This document shows positions 37,005 to 48,358 of a stretch of 64,000 bases of DNA, in pieces. A model generated the notes under the pieces. That model did not search any database. It was given only the letters and a program-made list of their open reading frames with translations, and was not told the DNA's origin. The first letter of the stretch is position 1. Every line of letters begins with the position of its first letter. Made by a program: the position numbers and the translations under genes. Source of the stretch: Takakia lepidozioides (lineage: Eukaryota > Streptophyta > Takakiopsida > Takakiales > Takakiaceae); the NCBI GenBank assembly GCA_030704615.1, contig CM060731.1, forward strand, positions 81,384,756 through 81,448,755. The letters are read 5' to 3'.

Positions 37005-38137
37005 TCTTTCTTTTCACCCTCACCATTTCCTCTTTCCTCATGGAGCTTCCAATTCCTTCAAAGTAGTTAATTATCCTTATTCTTTACTGATTAGGATTCC
37101 ACGTCGCTACAGACAGCACCACAGAGGTTGGCATGGTACGTGATCATTTTCCCTTGTTTGTCAAGTTATTTTACCACTAGTGTGAAACTAGCTGGGATTG
37201 GCCCAAGTATCAATCCAGGGGTCAAGGCAGATTTAGGCCCTGGAGTGGTTATCTTCACGGCAAACGCGGGAGGCTCATCTTTCTCGAGTTGAGCCTCACC
37301 GCGCCTAGCTATGGCGCCGTAGTGTGGATTCCCCATGGCGTGCGGTGCACTTGGCTTGACTTGTATTTGAGTGATGAGTTTATATATGCATGAGTTTATG
37401 CTTCAGCTTTGTGAGCTCGCATGAGCTTGTGCTTGTCTTCTTCTTCTTTATCACTCGAGAAAGATGAGTTCGTATCTGTGAGTGCCAGATACGAGTTAGT
37501 TGTAGCACTTGTGGTTTTTGCTTGAGGATGAGAGAAACCAGGTTGTTATGCAAGGAGCACCGTGGAACCCTTGGTTGTTAGAAGCGGAGGCAATGTGGGT
37601 TACGAGGTGGTAGACCTTGGCATTCGATCTTTAGCTTCAGAGATGAAAGCACCATGCTGCAGGTAATTCCAGAGCACCTTGATGGTTTCAGATTGTGTAC
37701 ATGCATGAGCAAGCACGATTGGGAAGAGGACTTGTCAAGAGCAAGTTATAGTGGCTTTGGTGGCAAAGCTGAGAACTGGACTTGGGAATGCGAGCTTTCA
37801 TTGTGTGAAGGATTGCAAGACCAAGCAAAAGGGCTGATTTGGCTTGGGGCAAATTAGTGCACTTTGTGGAGTATGTTGAGATTGGGTTTCAATCTCGAGC
37901 TTCAGCATTGAGAGGGCTCTTGTCATGGCAAGAGCAGGGCTAGAACAGGAGCTAAGAGGTGCGGCAAGGCCATGGAATGTGCACCTAGGGTTTCAGAGCT
38001 TGGAAGAAGAGCTCTTGCACCACAAGAGGAGTGTCTTGTGGTTGGAAATGTAAGCCTTAGGGTTTCAGGAGCTTGGCAAAGGCTGTGGAGTGCTTAGTCT
38101 TGTCTTAGAGAGCATCAAGGAGCCAAGGAGCCAAGAT

Positions 38138-38470
38138 AGGGGGCTGATACCTCTTGTGTGAAGAGGTTGCATATGTGGAGCATGTATTCAGCTCATTGAA
38201 GCTTCTATCTTCAAGCTTGGAGGGCAAGCAAGGAAGAGGGAAGGGCTGACTTCCCTTAAGTGAGGGCAATGCATGTGTGGAGCATGCTTTCAACCTGTTG
38301 AAGGCTTGTACTTTCAGGTTTGGGAGTGCAAGAAAGGAAGGAAGGGGCTGGTTTCCCTGTAGGGCATGTGTGGAGCATGCCTTCAGTCCATTGGGCTTTT
38401 GTTTTCAAGCTTTAGAGAACTAGAAGAGAAGGTAAGGGGCTGATCTGCTCTTATGTGACAGTCCGACACT
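38138..38470. repeat. Diverged ~95-100-bp tandem repeats
   Basis: The phrase TGTGGAGCATG followed by TTCA(A/G) recurs at 38174, 38276 and 38369, each followed by a ...TTTTCAAGCTT-like block and an AGGGGCTGA/GGTT block. Spacing is 102 and 93 bases. Weaker copies seem to extend to 37860 and 38470. Confidence 0.65.
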
Positions 38471-38892
38471 TGTAGAGCGTATTCTGAGTTGGGGTTTCAA
38501 CCTCAAGCCTAGATAGAGCATGGCTCTTGAAGTGGCAGGTGTAGGGGGCTGGAATAGGCTCTAAGACAGATGCTATGGCCAAGGAAAATGCTTGAATGAG
38601 TGCTCACAAGGGCTGGAAACCAGCAAGGCTTGGTTGTTTGCCAATGAGTTTAGTGGCGTGTTTGGGGAGTCTAAGTGAGAAAGAAGGCTTGGTTTGTGGC
38701 AACCATCTTCATCATGGCTTAGGGCTACTATTGGTGGTGTGTGGGAGCCGAAAGAGCAAGAATACCTTGCTGATTTCTTCACAGCTGCCATAGCTCGGTG
38801 CAAAGAAGCCTAGAGTCCAAGAGACACAAACCCTAGTTTGGCGTGGCTAAACTCCTTGGAGAAATGGCTAAACTGCCATGAGTGGCCATGGA

Positions 38893-39425
38893 TGGGGCTG
38901 TGATGGGCTATGAGGGGCTGTAACAGGCCGTGGCGGGCTGGGACAGGCTGTGGCCTGTGGCCTGTGGGGCTGTGACGGGCTGTGATGGGCTGTGAGGGGC
39001 TGTGACAGGCTGTGGCCTTTGGGGCTGTGACCCCTGTGACCTGAGTAGGGCTGTGACAGGCTGTGGCCTGTGCCTGTGGGGCTATGACGGGCTGTAATGG
39101 GCTGTGAGGGGCTGTGACAGGCTGTGCCTTGTGGCTTGTGGGGCTGTGTAGGGCTGTGACAGGCTGTGGCCTTGGGGTTGTGACCCCTGTGACCTTTGTA
39201 GGGCTGTGATAGGCTTGCCTGTGGCCTTTGGGGTTGTGATGGGCTGTGACAGACTGTGGCCTGTGGGGCTGTGACCCTGTGACCTGTGTAGGGCTGTGAT
39301 GGGCTGTGACAAGCTGTGGCATGTGTGGGGCTGTGACGGCTGTGACCAGTGATATGTGTGGGCCTGTGTTGGTCTGTGGTGGCTCGTGTTGACCTGTGGA
39401 CGGCCTGTGCTGACTCGTGGAGGCA
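38893..39425. repeat. G-rich minisatellite, ~10-bp GGGCTGTGAN unit
   Basis: More than 30 copies of GGGCTGTGA(T/C)(G/A) and the variant GGCTGTGGCCTGTG fill about 530 bases. The strand is strongly G/T-rich on plus. It reads open on minus (TAHHSP..., PQPVTA...) because the unit lacks stops in that frame, but this is not taken as a gene. Confidence 0.85.
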
Positions 39426-40256
39426 TTGGTGGATTGCCTAAGGACTGGCATGTGATCTTGAAGGCCGAATTTTGAAGCTCGTGGAGGGCGTATTTCATGA
39501 TATTCCCATGGTCATGCAAGTGAGGGAAGAGATGAGAAAAAGAGTGTTGGGATGAGGGCATGATGGGGTTAGGCATTGCTTTAGCTTCTCTTCCTCGTAG
39601 TTTTCCACCCTCTCATTAGGCCAAGACCTTTCCGTAGGTGGAGGCAAGAGTCAGTCCGGGTTTGGGCTGGGGTGTCCTTGCAAGAGCAACACCGTGGAGT
39701 TGTTTTTGGTGTGGGGGAGTTGTCGTTCTGATTTCTTGTGTTTGGATCCCCTCATACCTGCATGCTTGACTGTGCGCCATGTTAGTTTTGTGTGGGCGCT
39801 TGTTTTTATAGGTGATTGGTCCGGATTTGATCACCGGCCAGTCCTAGAGCATGCTGTCGATGGTGAGGCTGGGGTGATGACCAGTCAGACCATCATTATT
39901 TCTCATGTGGTGAGGTTGGAGGTGATGACCAGCCAACCATAGGAGTGCTTGCGGTGGATGCAGGCGCAGGTGTAGGCTATCTTAGGAACCTAGTATTCCA
40001 AACCATATGCCGCAACAGGTTCTCTACCCAGTTACCTTGTGGAGAGGGGGTTAGGGACATGTTCATGACTGGTTGAGTAACAGTTTGTCAACACGGAGGT
40101 GCCACTAGTTACTGGGGAGAGTGCCGGTTCGAGCACTAGCGATACTAATGGGTACACGAGACGAGGTGTGCGGTCTAGGCCACCTTCACCTCCAGTGTCT
40201 TCTACGGAAGGTTCTGATTCGGATTGTGAATCAGGAGGACTCACCGGCGGTGCAAG

Positions 40257-41568
40257 TTGTTTCCTTGCCATTGTTGTGGGACACAATGGAGGAGATGTAT
40301 GGAGCTACCAAGGGGCCACGAAGGTACTCTGGGCACCATCGAGTTGGATGATTTTATCCAAGAGTTTGATAGTTGGTGTGATTTGCAGCAAATGCGCAAT
40401 CCACAACTATTTACGCCTTTCATGGCGTGGAAGGGGCTATTTCAGCACCTTGAGGGGCCACCTATGGATGATTACCATGAGTTCAGGCGGGGGCATGAGG
40501 TTGAGATCGAGGAGTGGAGGATGTACTGGTCACCCGACTATGTCTCCATCACTAGGGGCACTAGAGCCACGAGGGCAGTGGCTACACCTGCCGCTGCACC
40601 GGCAGCTTCAACAAGCAACAGTGGGACTAGTGGGACTAGTGGGACTGGTGGTACCGTAGCTACAACGTCCACCCAAGCCACTACCGCACCAGCACCAGTA
40701 CCCCGTGCCTGCCTTCAACTCTGTTGTGGAGTTCTTCGAAGAGTTGAGGATAGAGAAGTTGCAGAGCTTGCAAGAGTTCCAACGGAAGCCTACTGAGAGC
40801 TTGAGGGAGGCTTTCACTCGCATGAGGCGCTTGATAAATGTAACCCAAGGGGTTACGGAAGCTCAGGCAGTCCAATTCTGGTATGGGATATTAGACAAGG
40901 AGCTGAGGAGAAGGGTGCGGGATGCAACTTTCCTACAAGCGGCCCAACCCACCTTAGCAAATGTGTTTTTGCTGGCAGAGCGGATAGAGCTCAACATGGT
41001 GGAGGAACGAGTGGTCATGGTAGGATCTGCTAAGGAGACACCACGGGGTAGTGGTGCTCCTAGTCAACCAATACCTCAACGTGCTCAAGGCAACAACGGG
41101 GCTCAGATGAAGCTCAGGGAAGGATAGAGAGGACCTCAGATGCAGGGGTCTCTCCCTTCATTTGCAGGCCAACAACGGGCGGAGGTGGTGTGTTGGACAT
41201 GTGGAGGACCCCATGTCAAGAAGGATTGCCCAGAGGGAGGCAAAGGGCCGGCACATGCACAGCCTGCACAGTTGCAGTGTGGGCATTGTGGCAAGCACGG
41301 GCATGGAGAGGCCCAGTGTTATGGTTTGCATCCCAACCGGCTTCAGCAGCTAGAGCAAAAGCTCGCTGCCATGGATACAGCTCAGGTGGTACCGGCTCCA
41401 AGGCCGGATGGTCCATCTCCTGCTCCTAAGGGAGGAGATATGGGAAGCATGGGATTCATGTGCGGAGCAGCACTACCACTAGTGCTGGTGGAGTCTGCCG
41501 CAGCCGTGACCCGAGGAGCAGCACGAGTTCCTGAGCCACGAGGTGCAGAGGTGGAGTTGGATCCATAG
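40257..41568 (+). pseudogene. gag with two CCHC zinc knuckles (methyltransferase gypsy element)
   Basis: Frames at 40257-40796 and 40705-41568 together form a gag-like protein. The first carries DDFIQEFDSWCDLQQM and a low-complexity Thr/Ala/Gly-rich stretch. The second carries FFEELRIEKLQSLQEFQRKPTESLREAFTRMRR-type capsid helices, as in gypsy gag. Two zinc knuckles follow: CWTCGGPHVKKDC (about 41191-41229) and CGHCGKHGHGEAQC (about 41278-41319). A stop codon (41125-41127) interrupts the second frame and another (41566-41568) ends it, with gag-like sequence continuing in frame to 42060. Gag packages the element RNA into particles. Confidence 0.75.
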
Positions 41569-42075
41569 CGTGGGGAAGCAAGCCGTCAGGCCAGGCTTCC
41601 TCAGTCATTCACATTGGCGGAGACAGTGTCGACGCCATCCATGGCACCTAGTTCTCGCCCGACTGTTACCGAGGCGGAGGTTACTATGCCATTGGAGAGA
41701 GCTACACGGGCAGCACCATTACCTAGTGTTGCCAAGGCTACGGCAGCTAGTATGTTGCTGGGAGTGGCCACATCTGTGTGTCAGGCTCCATTGTTCTCGG
41801 CTACCATGATTGCGACGCCGGGGGTAAGACCAGCTGAGGTGTTCAGGCTGGCAGCTACACTCTGTGAGAGTGGAGAGGTTACTTCATCTTCTACGGAGAT
41901 AGTGGGAGGTGTAGTGTCGGAGGGATCCTCGGATTTGAGGGTCAAGACTGCCACGGCGGCGCCATGGCAAGCTGCAGCTGCCAGGTTGATGGAGCTGCCA
42001 GCCAGGCCAGCCATTGAGCGCGCCATGGTGACACCTGGAGTTGTCATGTTAGACAACTAGGATGACATTTTTTGT

Positions 42076-42705
42076 TTGAGTAGACCGGCAGGCAAGAGGT
42101 ACCGGCCACTGCGGGTCTTGTTGGACTCGGGAGCTCAGCCATCGATGTTGGGCAGAGCTGCTATTACAGGCTTGGGCCTCACGGAGGCGGATATGGAGCC
42201 TTGTCCTTTCCAGATACAGACGTCTCTGGGAGGATTGGAGCAGGCTCGGGGCATGACACGGCGTGAGTTGGCTATCAGACTACGGCCGGATCACCCCACA
42301 GATGGCTCAGTGATGCAAGCCAAGACCATTGTTACAGACGCGGTCTCGTACGATGTCCTGGTTGGTGGGGTAGTGTTATACCCCATGGGCTTCACCCTGG
42401 ATTTTTGGGAGGAGTCAGCTTCCTATAGGCCTGGATGGCAGTCAGAGGAGGGCCGGCGTGTGCAACTCCCTGTGACGTTTATAGGAGGAGTTGCGGTTGC
42501 CCAGCGGGGCAAGATGCCGATACTAGCAGCATTCACAACTGCAGTGACTTGGCCTGGAGAGTTGTTGGATGGCACCACCCATTCAGAGGATGTGTCACCT
42601 CTGGGAAAGCAGGATGATATGCATGGTATGGCGGAGTTGCTTGCCATGGTTGCTCATACTCCATTGTGGGGCTCGAGCAAGGATTTGCAGCGGGTTGCTG
42701 ATTGA
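42076..42705 (+). pseudogene. Retropepsin-like aspartic protease domain (methyltransferase gypsy element)
   Basis: The frame begins RYRPLRVLLDSGAQPSMLGR, where LLDSGA is the catalytic DSG loop of a retropepsin. A second conserved strand YDVLVGGVVLYPMGFTLDF (about 42350-42405) is the ILG-type region of these proteases. The stretch after it (WPGEL...GMAELLAMVAHTP) is a linker. The frame ends in TGA at 42703, and readable sequence continues in the same frame with more stops (TGA 42742, TAG 42817) before the methyltransferase starts in another frame. Confidence 0.75.
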
Positions 42706-42819
42706 CGGATGCAACAAGCCTGGGTAGAGGCTTTTGTACCGTGAGGAGAGGAGGAGAGTGCGGGGATTGCACCAGGACCATCTCAGTTGTCACCATTGGA
42801 TATCACACCTATTGTGTAG

Positions 42820-43769
42820 CAGTGTATCCAGATGAAGGCATTTGTCTTCTGGACTTGTTTGGCGGGATCAGCACCGGATTGGCTGCTGTGTTACAGGCAG
42901 GTGTACGAGTTCGGCGTTACCTATATGTGGAGAGGGATGAGACTACACAACGCGTTTCACTTCGTCATGTTGCTCAGTTGGTGCAGCAGTACCCTGAGTT
43001 GTTGCCGGTGTCTGCAGTTCGTGGATATCAGCAGGCCTAGCCAGTAGACATTTCGTTGCTGGGGGCGCAGGATTTGGAGCGGGTTGGCTCCATTGATCTG
43101 GTAGTGGCAGGTTGGCCCTGCCAAAGGCATTCATCAGCCGGGCATGGCAATGGATTGCGAGACTCGAGGTCGGGTCTGTTTTGAGAGATGGTGCGGGTTT
43201 TGCGTCACTTGCAGCTTCATCAAGCTGTATCTCCAGCATACATCTTGGAGAATGTGCCACTGATGGGCGATTCTCGGGCCAGGGTGATGGCCAGTGTGCA
43301 TCAAGTCCAGTCGTGGCTTGGGTCAGCAGTGTTGCTAGATGCAGCTACAGTGGGGTCACGGGCTCACCGTCCACGGCTATGGTGGACTAACTTGATGCCA
43401 CCCGCACTGCTCAAGCGTGCATTTGATGGGGTGCAGCGGCCAGCACACCTCACAGTGGATAGCATTTTGGACACAGGGAGGCAGTCTCAGCGTGTGAGAC
43501 ACGATGACCGTTCGCCTTTGGCAGTGGTCAACAAGGTGGGTCAACCACGAGCAACATTACCTACACTGCTCAGCTTCCTAGGATCGCATGCTTTCCGGGA
43601 TAGTGGACCTGGCCTCCTGTGGGATGCTCAGTTGCAGCAGTTAGTGGAGCCTAATGCTGACGAGCGTGAGCGGGCAATGGGTTTTACCACTGGTACCACG
43701 GCGGTGCCGTCTCTTTCTGAGGCATCACGTCGTCAGGTGTTGGGGCAAGCAAGGATCTCAATTGCTTGA
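42820..43769 (+). pseudogene. C5 cytosine DNA methyltransferase domain (DNMT3-like) in retrotransposon
   Basis: The frame shows the ordered C5-methyltransferase motifs. Motif I, which binds S-adenosylmethionine: LLDLFGGISTGLAAVL (about 42844-42890). Motif IV with the catalytic cysteine: VVAGWPCQRHSSAG (about 43101-43142). Motif VI: ENVPLM (about 43248-43265). Motif VIII: GSRAHRPRLWW (about 43353-43385). A C-terminal ERERAMGFTTGTT and RRQVLGQA block (about 43665-43755) resembles motifs IX-X. Motif I (DLF-GI-TGL) is nearest the DNMT3 type. In-frame TAG at 43038 and TGA at 43182 break it. Such enzymes add methyl groups to cytosine in DNA; in published retrotransposon DNMTs, de novo CG methylation was shown. 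This copy cannot make the full enzyme as read. Confidence 0.88.
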
Positions 43770-44050
43770 CCTGGATTATCAGCTTGGCTATGGTTGAGCA
43801 ACGCAGAGTGCGGAATATACTTCCCTCGATGGTCTCTCTGCCTACCGAGATGGTACAGGCAGAAAGTGGGGGCGAGCATGAGAGGACCACAGGGTGCAGG
43901 CATCCATGGCACACGTGGGAGGTGCTCGAGGTTCAAAGGGAGTTGGCAGCCAAGGCGGCGGTGATGGATGAGGTTGGGGATTTTTCTCAGGTTGAGGAAG
44001 TCCTCGAGGATGAGATGATGGGGCAGGATGAGGTCTTGTCATTTGACTGA
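43766..44050 (+). pseudogene. Linker between methyltransferase and reverse transcriptase, shifted frame
   Basis: A 94-codon frame reads AMVEQRRVRNILPSMVSL then an acidic tail (VGDFSQVEEVLEDEMMGQDE). It overlaps the methyltransferase end by four bases in another frame, so a frameshift near 43766 likely separates them. No domain is recognised. The segment probably links methyltransferase and RT in the polyprotein. Confidence 0.5.
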
Positions 44051-44099
44051 GCAGGCAGGGAGTACTGTTCAAGAGGTTGCAACATAGCAACCACTGGAC

Positions 44100-45600
44100 G
44101 CACCCTCTACCTCTAAGCCCACTGGACTTAAGGTTGCAGTTACGGAGGACAATTGGGAGCCTGACATTGGACCCATTGTCACCGGAGGAGAGAGACGACG
44201 TATACGGCGGTTCCTGAGGGCTTACAGGAATTGCTTTGCCTTCAGTTTGAAGGACTTGGGAGCACTGAAGGGTCAAGAGATTCGTATTGAGTTGGCCACT
44301 GACACGCCAATCTTTCGGAGACCCTATAGATACAGTGACATGGAGAGGTCTTTGATTCAGATGAGGACTCAAGATCTCTGGGAGGCTGGTTTGGTGGAGC
44401 TATCTGGTGGAGAGTATGCTTCAGCCACAGTGATGCCAGCCAAGAAGGATGTCTGTGGCAATTGGACGGAGAGACGTATGTGCGGTGATTACCGGCCTGT
44501 AAATCGTCAGACCAAGTCCGATAAGTATGCCATGCCAACACCAGATGAGATCTTTGATGCCATCGGGTATGCTAAGGTCTTTAGCACTTTGGATTTACGA
44601 TCCGGATATCACCAGTTGCCGATCAAGGAGGCGGACAAGCAGAAAACGACATTCTGGGGGATCAATGAGCACGGCAAGGATTGCCTATATCAGTGGCGGT
44701 TCTTACCATTTGGGCTTAAGAACGCTCCTGCAGAGTTTCAGAGAGTCATGGATAGGATTCTAGCAGGGGTGGACTTTGCTCGGTGCTACATAGATGACAT
44801 CATCATCTTTAGTGCTACGATGGAGGAGCATGAGAGACACCTTCAGGTGGTATTGGAGCGTTTGAGAGCGCGCGGATTGAAATTGCATCCGGGGAAGTGC
44901 AAGTTTTTCCACAACCAGATTAAGTATCTGGGTCACATGATATATCCTGGAGGATTGGAGGTACAGCAGACTAAGGTAGAGGCCATTGCACAAATTCCAC
45001 GCCCCACGGATGTGAGCCGAGTTCGAGCTTTCATGGGGTTGGCAAACTATTATAGATGGTTTGACAAGGGATTTAGTGTCATTGCAAAGGCTCTAACCAA
45101 GCTGATCAAGGTGGACCAGGAGTGGCAGTGGGAAGATGAGCAGGAACAAGCTTTTCAAGAGCTCAAGGCGAGGTTGACCTCGGCGCCTATCCTAAGACGA
45201 CATATCAGGGGGCATCCCTTTCAGCTGCATACGGATTGGAGCATGCTGGGGCTCGGAGCGGTGCTCACACAAGTGGATGATGAGAGAAGAGAGTTCGTAG
45301 TGGCTTATGCTAGACGCTCGAACAACGCTGCAGAGGCTAAGTACAGCTCATATGAAGGAGAGTGCTTAGCTGCAGTGTGGGCCGTGGCACACTTCAGGTG
45401 CTATCTATAAGACAATCTCTTCACCTTTGTCACGGATCACCAGCCATTCAAATAAATGATGGAGTCAGACAAGCTTACGGGGAAGCTTGCACGGTGGGCA
45501 CTCATACTCCAGGAGTATGACTTTCAGGTTGTGCATCGACCGGGTTTGGTCAATCGGGGATGCGGATGGATTGACTCGCAATCCATGCACGAGCCAGCAA
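44100..45600 (+). pseudogene. Reverse transcriptase and RNase H (methyltransferase gypsy element)
   Basis: The frame open through 44247-45410 holds a complete gypsy [43 protein letters not shown] and the catalytic YIDDIIIFS (about 44788-44815). RNase H follows with LHTDWSMLGLGAVL and SSYEGECLAAVWAVAHFR. In-frame TAA codons occur at 45408 (after RCYL) and 45453 (QPFK, then stop where Trp is expected). The frame resumes with SDKLTGKLARWALILQEYDFQVVHRPG to about 45560. RT motifs are intact; the tail is damaged. Confidence 0.9.
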
Positions 45601-45669
45601 GATGACACTGGAGCTCGATGGCATGGTGAGACGGACGAGGAGATGGTGCCGGGATGACATGCATCTGCC

Positions 45670-45990
45670 TTTTTGTGTATCTTGGCATCGGGAGATCAGG
45701 TTGGACCTACAACAGGGATGACTGTAGATGGAGTGTCTGAGGACCCTGAGGCTAGTGATGAGCCAGGTGGTACCCGAGATATACATGAGGATTCGGCTGT
45801 GTTGGACTACCTCCGTACTGGAGACACGGCAGCCACTGTGACTGCCAAGGAGAGGGATCGGATCCTGCAACGAGCCAAGAGGTTCGAGTGGGAGGGTACA
45901 CCTGCTCCGAGTATGGGAGGATGGTCGGGTGAGGATTGGACTAGTGACTGCCATAGTGGGCACCATAGTGGCAGCCTAGTGACTGACTAG
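45670..45990 (+). pseudogene. Post-RNase H tail, ends where integrase should start
   Basis: A frame with DEPGGTRDIHEDSAVLDYLRTGDTAATVTAKERDRILQRAKRFEWEG matches the type of segment that leads into the H2C2 integrase zinc domain of gypsy elements. After about 45895 the sequence turns into Ser/Gly-rich and then ACTAGTGG(C)TGG repeats (to about 46045). The integrase is absent, so the element is truncated by deletion or rearrangement at this point. Confidence 0.6.
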
Positions 45991-46050
45991 TTGTAGCCTA
46001 GTGGCTGGACTAGTGGCTGGACTAGTGGTGGACTAGTGGGATACTAGTGT
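45955..46050. repeat. Short ACTAGTGGCTGG tandem repeats
   Basis: Variants of CTAGTGGCTGGA and CTAGTGAC recur about eight times at the truncated end of the methyltransferase gypsy element. Confidence 0.7.
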
Positions 46051-48350
46051 GTGGCGTGCACATGTGTTGTGTGGTTTTGGACAGCGATGTAGTTGTGTAG
46101 CGATATGTATGCGCACGACATGTTTGTTTTTTTTGCTCGTGTCGGGCAAGTGTCGCTTGATTGTTAGCTGAAGTAGGGAGCTTCAATGTCAATAGGGCTC
46201 ATTGAGGACCTCGAAAAGACGGTCATATGTGGTTCTATCATGATTGTGCTCTTGTTTGGTGTATTTGTAGGTGATGACATTGGTACACATATTTCTGGTT
46301 GAATGGCATGCTGATCTGTCTGCTGACATGGCAGAAGTGGCAGCGCACTCTTCTGATGTACATTGTGGCTAAAATGGAAAACAGCCAGTGATATATACCG
46401 TGATATCATCGCGGTTTGTCTTTTGTTCCTCACAACAAGCAATTAACTGGAGCTAAGATGGCAATTAAGTTTGAGTGGGCTTTTCATGGAAAACACTGTA
46501 ATCCTAGTCAGCGTCCATGCAGACAGAAAAAAGCCAGATGGATATGCACCTGTAGAATCAGAAATAGGTTTTCACTGATCAGGTTTTAACTGATGGCGGT
46601 CAATGGTCATAACTCATAATGTCTGGAGCCATATACTTGCCAGCTGCTGACCTATGTGAGCTAGTAAGTCATTTCCAGAAATGATATACTTATTTGAGGT
46701 GTGCCCCTGTTGCTCTGCTGTCACACTTCTGTTTGAGACCAGCTAGGCTAAATCTCAGCATGGCAGTGTAGCCATTGACAGAATTTGAGCAATTTTAAAT
46801 AGTGGTCTTTTTACAGGTTGGGGCTAGACCCTGGCAGAGGGCTACAGTCTGCGGGAATGCAAAATTATCACAGTTCATGAGTACATGTGGAGAAGTCACT
46901 ATGACACCCAAACTGAGGGCTGATACAAAATGCAAATCTGCCAGGCAACTAGGTCTTACATTGCAGATATTACATCTGGGATAGCTGCCTAGAACTAAAC
47001 CACAATGCCAAACAATACTTATGGTCAAACATTGTGAAGCATTTCATTGTCACTTGTACAAAACAAAACAAAAACTGTGCAACACAGCAACCAATCTGAC
47101 AAGTTCTTGGCTCCAAACTTCAAGTCCTTCCATCTTCTATATTTAATGGGCAATTATGGGTTACTGTCCCAGAAAATATATTTTTGGAACATGTCAATGC
47201 AACAGACCAAAAGATAAGCAGCACAATCATGTTGTGTTCCAACGAAATCTAAAATCACATAGCCTGCATCAGAATCTGCTACACGCACAAGGAGCAAGTC
47301 TCTTAAGTGTAAGCCATGGATTACCAGTATCGGACTGTAGCCTTACCAATTGATCCTCCATACTGTAGTCTAGGTATGCTTGACAATCTCTGCCATGGTT
47401 CACTGCATCAGCATACGGCACCTGTCCACATACATTATGTATGACATGACTCACCCCATTCAGTGATGGTAAACCAGGACACACCACTTGTAGCCCAAAA
47501 ATTCCGGTACCAATGCAATGTGGGAAAGTTCATATAGGAATATAAATGGTCTGGTTCACCGCATGGCATAGCCAGCACTCCACATGTTCTTCCAAGAGCT
47601 TCATTTTCAGTCTAAACTGCTTTTACTTTTAATTTGTGACAAAACTATCACAAGGAGGTAAGGATACTGCAAACTGGTACCTGTGATCCTAATGTGCCGA
47701 ACCTGCCGCACCCACTGCTAATCTCATTGAAACACCAAAAACTGTCCTTAATGCCTTATCACCCAATAATGTAGTTACACTATTTGCTGTGGCCATAGCT
47801 ACCCCATGAAAATATTTTTACACGTGACTAAGACCCCCATGCCTCTCCCAAGCATCTTGACTGCATATGTTTTCAGCAAATGTGGTTTTCAGTAGACAGT
47901 TAGTAATACATGAGTACCAGTTAGTAATACATGAGTACTGAAGTTCAAACCCTTTTACGATGAGCTCTAAGCCTGACACATGGCTGCCCTAAAAAATGCA
48001 CACCCAGTCAACTAGTAACCAACTGGAAATGCAGGGAGATGGTGCAGATATCATAAACCAAGTTACTGCTGAGATTGCCAAAGCAGGTTCAGAATAGCAA
48101 CCACAGAGACACAACATGTAGTTAACATTCATTTCATTGACACTGGCAGTCAGAAAATTCTCCCCTCAGTCAGGGCAATCTCCCTGATGGGGCTGAACGA
48201 GAGAGGACAATAACTTAGCAGCCTATTGAAGCTGGGCATGAAAGGACCAGCTCTCCTCTGGAGTGTTGCCAGAGAAGTGAGCACCAAGTGCCAATGAAAC
48301 TTGAAGAATATTGCATGGGTTCCACATTGATGTGGGAGACCAGCACTTTA
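46050..48350. other. No gene recognised
   Basis: No supported gene on either strand. A 21-bp direct duplication (CAGTTAGTAATACATGAGTAC) lies at 47897-47938. The right end is the 3' region of the minus-strand Cys-rich gene. Confidence 0.5.
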
Positions 48351-48358
48351 CCCTTCGC

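Larger units (their letters stand above)
37016..40080. other. Repeat-rich region 5' of the methyltransferase retrotransposon
   Basis: No gene is supported. The stretch may be the LTR or 5' untranslated part of the downstream gypsy element (a TATA-like TTTATATATGC lies near 37380), but no second LTR copy is present to prove it. It holds two tandem-repeat zones listed separately. Frames of over 150 codons on the minus strand at 38810-39576 are only translations of the minisatellite. Confidence 0.4.
40080..45990 (+). mobile_element. Ty3/gypsy retrotransposon carrying a C5 DNA methyltransferase, decayed
   Basis: The domain order is gag with two zinc knuckles, aspartic protease, cytosine-5 DNA methyltransferase, reverse transcriptase and RNase H, all on the plus strand and spaced as in one polyprotein. 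It is broken by frame changes (near 40710, 42820, 43766) and several in-frame stops. Sequence similarity to an integrase is absent: the protein-like sequence stops at RDRILQRAKRFEWEG (about 45895), where H2C2 integrase would be expected to follow. LTR borders were not found, so the ends given are approximate. Published work reported independent capture of DNMTs by retrotransposons in charophytes and dinoflagellates; this element is of the plant-lineage gypsy kind. Confidence 0.85.

Noticed and set aside
38810-39576. Minus-strand open frames of 164 and 213 codons rich in TAHHSP and PQPVTA
   Set aside because: They are translations of the ~10-bp minisatellite, which has no stop in those frames.
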